DNA from: Conoideocrella luteorostrata | Lineage: Eukaryota > Ascomycota > Sordariomycetes > Hypocreales > Clavicipitaceae | Reading direction: 5' to 3' | Assembly: GCA_032433595.1 (NCBI GenBank) | Contig: JASWJB010000610.1 | Coordinates: forward strand, 1 to 11,712 | Length of the DNA: 11,712 nt | Part shown: one piece after another, positions 8,626-11,712 of the stretch | How the letters are laid out: each line of letters opens with the position of its first letter | How positions within the stretch are numbered: position 1 is the stretch's first letter | Notes under the pieces: generated by a model | Database searches by the model: none | Told to the model about the DNA's origin: nothing | The model's input: only the letters and a program-made list of their open reading frames with translations | Position numbers and translations under genes: made by a program

Positions 8626-11600
8626 ATTTAGGTCCTTTATAGCTTTACTTTCTAGGGTGCTTTTTAGAGCTAAGAGCTATAAGTTTACTATAAATAACTA
8701 TTATTTATTTAGGTTAAGCCTAAATTTCTTAATATAATTACTAGATATTATTTTATTTAGCTATATTTTATTAAGTGTAATTAGTTTATATACTCTAGTA
8801 ACCTTTACTTAGCTAAGGATTTAAAATAGTTTATTTTATTTTATTATAAGTTTTCTTAAGGTTAATATATTCATAATTTATTATATATTATAAACTAAAA
8901 CTAAGTTATTTAATTTAAGGGTATTCTTTTTACTTTAGTGTAATACTTATTAGTTTTTATTAGTTTATTAAGCTAATTTCTTTTAAAACTTATAAACTTT
9001 TTTTTTTAGTAAGCTAAATATTTTTTTCTTTTTTTTATAGTATTTTAACCTATACTTTAAAGAGATCTTATATAGTAACTATCTTCTTTTAGTTAATAAT
9101 TTACTATATTAAGTATTTTATTTTTAATAATATAATAAGTTCTTATTTATAAATTAAGTAAAATACTAACTTTCTATATAAGGCTTAAATTATTATTTTA
9201 TCCGCTAATAGCGCCTTATTAAGGTATTAATATTAGTGTTTATTTAATTCTCTTAATTTTAATAAAGCTAATATAAATAATACTTTAGTGTCTTGCCTTT
9301 ATTACTAAGTTAGCTTTTAAATTATAGCTAGATATTTAAATCCCTTTTATTTTAATACTAGCTAACGCTACTTTTAGGTTTCCTCTTATTTCTAGCCCTT
9401 TATTATATATAATATAATAAAATAGTCTAAAATAGCTTATTAGTTTATAAAGGAATTTTCTAATTATCTTAATATTAGTAATATATATAGGTTTTACTTT
9501 AACCTATTTAGTAAGGCTATATTAAGCTTTTAGTAAGTATTTATATTCTTAATTAAGTAATATATACTATATATTAATATATATTTTAGTTATAAAACTA
9601 CTAAGTATACTTAGAATTAATATTTCTTATAGTTACTATAAAGTAAACTTTTAGTATACTTTATAGTAAGTAATTATTAACTAAGCTATTTCTTATATAG
9701 CCTTTTACTAATACTTTTACTAAATTAATTAAAATATTACTTTTACTCCCTTATAACTTATCTTATAATAAATTTTTTTTATAATCTCTTATTAGTAATT
9801 TAGGTTATTAATTATAAGCACTAGTCTTTTTATTATCCTTATTAGTTACTTCTATAAGTAATTATCTTTAAGGAAAAACTTTTTTATAATTAATTATAGC
9901 TTTTAGTACTTTTTAATGCTAAAATTAAGTAGTTTTTTTTAAGTTTAAAGGAAATTAATAATTCTAAGTAAATTCTTAGAGTAGTTTTATCTCTAAACTT
10001 TATTTTCTTTTATAATATTTAGGTATAGGTTAATAAAATCCTTTATATTCTCTTTAACTTATTAATTTAATTAATTAAAGGGTCTTAATTCTTTCCTTAA
10101 TAATATATTTATTATTTAGTTATTTTTTCTAGGAATATACTTAGCGGAAAAGTTAAATAATAAGATATAGCTAATTTATCTTATAATAAGAGCCCTTAGT
10201 ATATTATTAACTATATTATTTAGCTAGTATACTAAGACTTATAAGTTAGTCTCTAGCGTAAAATATATACTATAAATATATATTTATAGTCTTCTTACTA
10301 TATAGATTATTACATAGTATTCTTATTTTATTAAGTTATAATTTACTTTTATGTTATTTTAGGTATTACTTTTAAATTAAATAAGATATTATTTATTTTT
10401 CTTAACTTAAAGTAGTATATATTTTTATTTAATAATACTTATATTAATTATAAGTATAATCTTTTTATATCTAGGTTTAAGATTAAGTAATATAATTATT
10501 AGTTTAGCTATTATCTCCCTTTTTAATAGCTTTATTACCTTTATTTAATCTAGCCCCTATTGCTATTTTATGCCTTTTCTTAGTAATTTTAATAGTATTA
10601 ATGCCTTTTATGTATATTTATTAATCTAAATTTAATATAAGCTAGTAAGCCCTAGAAAAGACCTTATATCTCTAACTATCTTATATTCTATTTATTCTAG
10701 TAACTTAATTACCTTTTCTATTAAAGGGCTTTATTTATAAGTTCTATAAATATATTTAACTAATTTTATAGTTTCTTAGTAAAACTTAGACTTTACTATA
10801 AAGGCTATATAACTAAAGAGTTTAATATTTAAAAGTACCTTATTAATATTAATTAAATACTTTATTATATATTTATATATTCCTAGGATAATTTTAGCTT
10901 TATTATAAGTAGTATTTAGTCCCTTTACTATAATATTATTAATAAATAAAATATATACTTTTAGTATTAAGTTAAATAAAATTCTCTTAAGAATCCTAAT
11001 AAACTATATAACTAAATTTATAGCTCTTTATAGTAATATATATATTTATAGTAAACTAATAATTATTAAGATTATTATTAAATCCTAGCTTTTTATAGCT
11101 AGTTTTATTTAATTATAACTTAAAAGTAAGTTTATTACTAATAGTATTTTATATATACTAAATACTTTACTAAATATTTCTATACTTTACTTAATATATA
11201 TATTTTATATAATTATCTTATTATATTATATTATAAATAAAATAAGGTATATACCTTTATCCTTCTTTATTACTAAGAAGTATAGATTTTAGTATAACTT
11301 ATAACTTTCTTTTAAGTGCCTATATTTTAGTTTTTTCTTTAATAATTTTATTAATTTACTTTATAATCCCCTTAGAATTAATACTATTTTAGTTCTTTAT
11401 GCTTTATGCTTTACTACCTTAATTATTTATAGTAATATAACTAGTGGGTTAACTTTTCTATATTTTAATAAATCCTAGGCTAATATAGCTTTATAATTCT
11501 AGAGAATCTCCTTAAAAACTTTTACTTCTTTATTTAATAATAAGTGTTTAACCTTTATAACTATTTAATTAAGATATTTTATAGTTATTTAAAATCCTTT
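8626..11600 (-). pseudogene. Second Ty3/gypsy pol remnant (RT-RNase H-integrase), minus strand
   Basis: From about 11290 to 10400 one minus frame carries reverse transcriptase features of a different fungal gypsy family from the first. They are KKDKG (normally KKDGK) near 11280, a degenerate RDLT block, L.RAINLV (normally LPQGATNSV), and FIDD changed to FINN at 10946-10935 followed by IVKG. A thumb region SKFY.ETIKLV, then RSFLGLTS and LLRKGIK, follows. In the same frame near 9400 the integrase core shows YNKGLE (catalytic Asp now Asn) and NLVIKARH (catalytic Glu now Lys). The end, 8928-8626, has LVLVYNI and IISSNYIKKFRLN, typical of the integrase C-terminus, but in another frame, so an indel lies between about 9240 and 8930. 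Gag, protease and the LTRs are not seen; the 5' part is cut off near the composition border at 11605. Confidence 0.82.
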
Positions 11601-11605
11601 TATAT

Positions 11606-11712
11606 CAATTCATGCCTTTGTGATCTCATTCGGGGTGAGAGGGTCAAATGGATGCGGCCGTGTCATGGTTGCACTGGCAATAACAATCGGGGAGTAAAGT
11701 CTAATGTTGCTG
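11606..11712. other. Unmutated flanking DNA after a sharp composition border
   Basis: From about 11606 the sequence abruptly contains CA, TG and CG at normal frequency and is about half G+C. No homology, frame with a credible start, or RNA gene can be read in these 107 bases. It probably belongs to a gene-bearing, GC-balanced region, or to a repeat copy not exposed to RIP. Confidence 0.7.

Larger units (their letters stand above)
128..11605. other. RIP-mutated AT-rich block
   Basis: Repeat-induced point mutation changes C to T, mainly in CA, on both strands of duplicated DNA during the sexual cycle of many ascomycetes. Here CA and TG are nearly absent over long runs, TA is in large excess, and the stops in recognised frames are TAA/TAG where Gln or Trp codons belong. 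Less affected islands remain at about 3850-4160 and about 4600-4951. The level of decay is too uniform to be chance drift. Confidence 0.88.

Noticed and set aside
128..11605. Many short ATG-started open frames on both strands
   Set aside because: They are brief, AT-driven and overlap the recognised, stop-filled transposon frames; none has a convincing product.
1..11712. Mitochondrial or plastid genome suggested by the very high A+T content
   Set aside because: The CA/TG depletion, gypsy pol and chromodomain remnants, and a GC-balanced flank fit RIP-mutated nuclear repeats; no organellar genes or tRNAs are seen.
11606..11712. Start of a host gene in the unmutated flank
   Set aside because: At 107 bases it shows no credible start context, splice signals or recognisable protein similarity.

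Overview
This is a stretch of AT-rich, repeat-derived DNA that looks like the nuclear genome of a filamentous ascomycete fungus (Pezizomycotina). Nearly all of it carries the mark of repeat-induced point mutation (RIP). CA and TG dinucleotides are almost absent, TA is everywhere, and recognisable transposon frames are filled with TAA/TAG stops, with little frame disruption where I traced them. Hand counts show the contrast: 6 G+C in 60 at 601-660 and 10 in 60 at 5041-5100 (no CA or TG in either), against 31 in 60 at 4801-4860 and at 11641-11700. I see no intact protein-coding gene, no tRNA or rRNA, and no CRISPR array.

Layout, left to right. Bases 1-127 are a short direct repeat that recurs at 4825-4951. 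The complete copy, 4817-4951, starts TGTTA and ends TAACA like an LTR. Between the two lies a plus-strand Ty3/gypsy pol remnant at 190-2943. It has reverse transcriptase, RNase H, integrase, a GPY/F-like module and a C-terminal chromodomain, all in one frame when checked at several points. Gag and protease are missing. From 2944 to 4816 there is non-pol DNA: a lysine/glutamate-rich minus-strand frame, a cluster of GTTTAC repeats and hairpins, a patch with little RIP, and a lysine-rich plus-strand frame. Just right of the second LTR-like repeat, 4952-5296 encodes on the minus strand the N-terminal helix-turn-helix part of a Tc1/mariner-like transposase. It stops exactly at the repeat edge, so the retroelement appears to have inserted into a DNA transposon.

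From 5297 to about 7200 the DNA is RIP-degraded and I recognise nothing firmly. From about 11600 down to about 8626 on the minus strand is the pol of a second, different Ty3/gypsy family, again with mutated catalytic residues. A minus-strand frame of unknown nature continues below it to about 7205. At about 11605 the base composition changes abruptly to about half G+C, and the last 107 bases look like ordinary unmutated DNA.

Taken together, this is the edge of a heterochromatin-like repeat island of nested transposons that have been inactivated by RIP. The genes do not work together; the remnants record successive insertions followed by genome defence. Family assignments rest on motifs read by eye. 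The organism group is inferred from the RIP pattern plus the element types.
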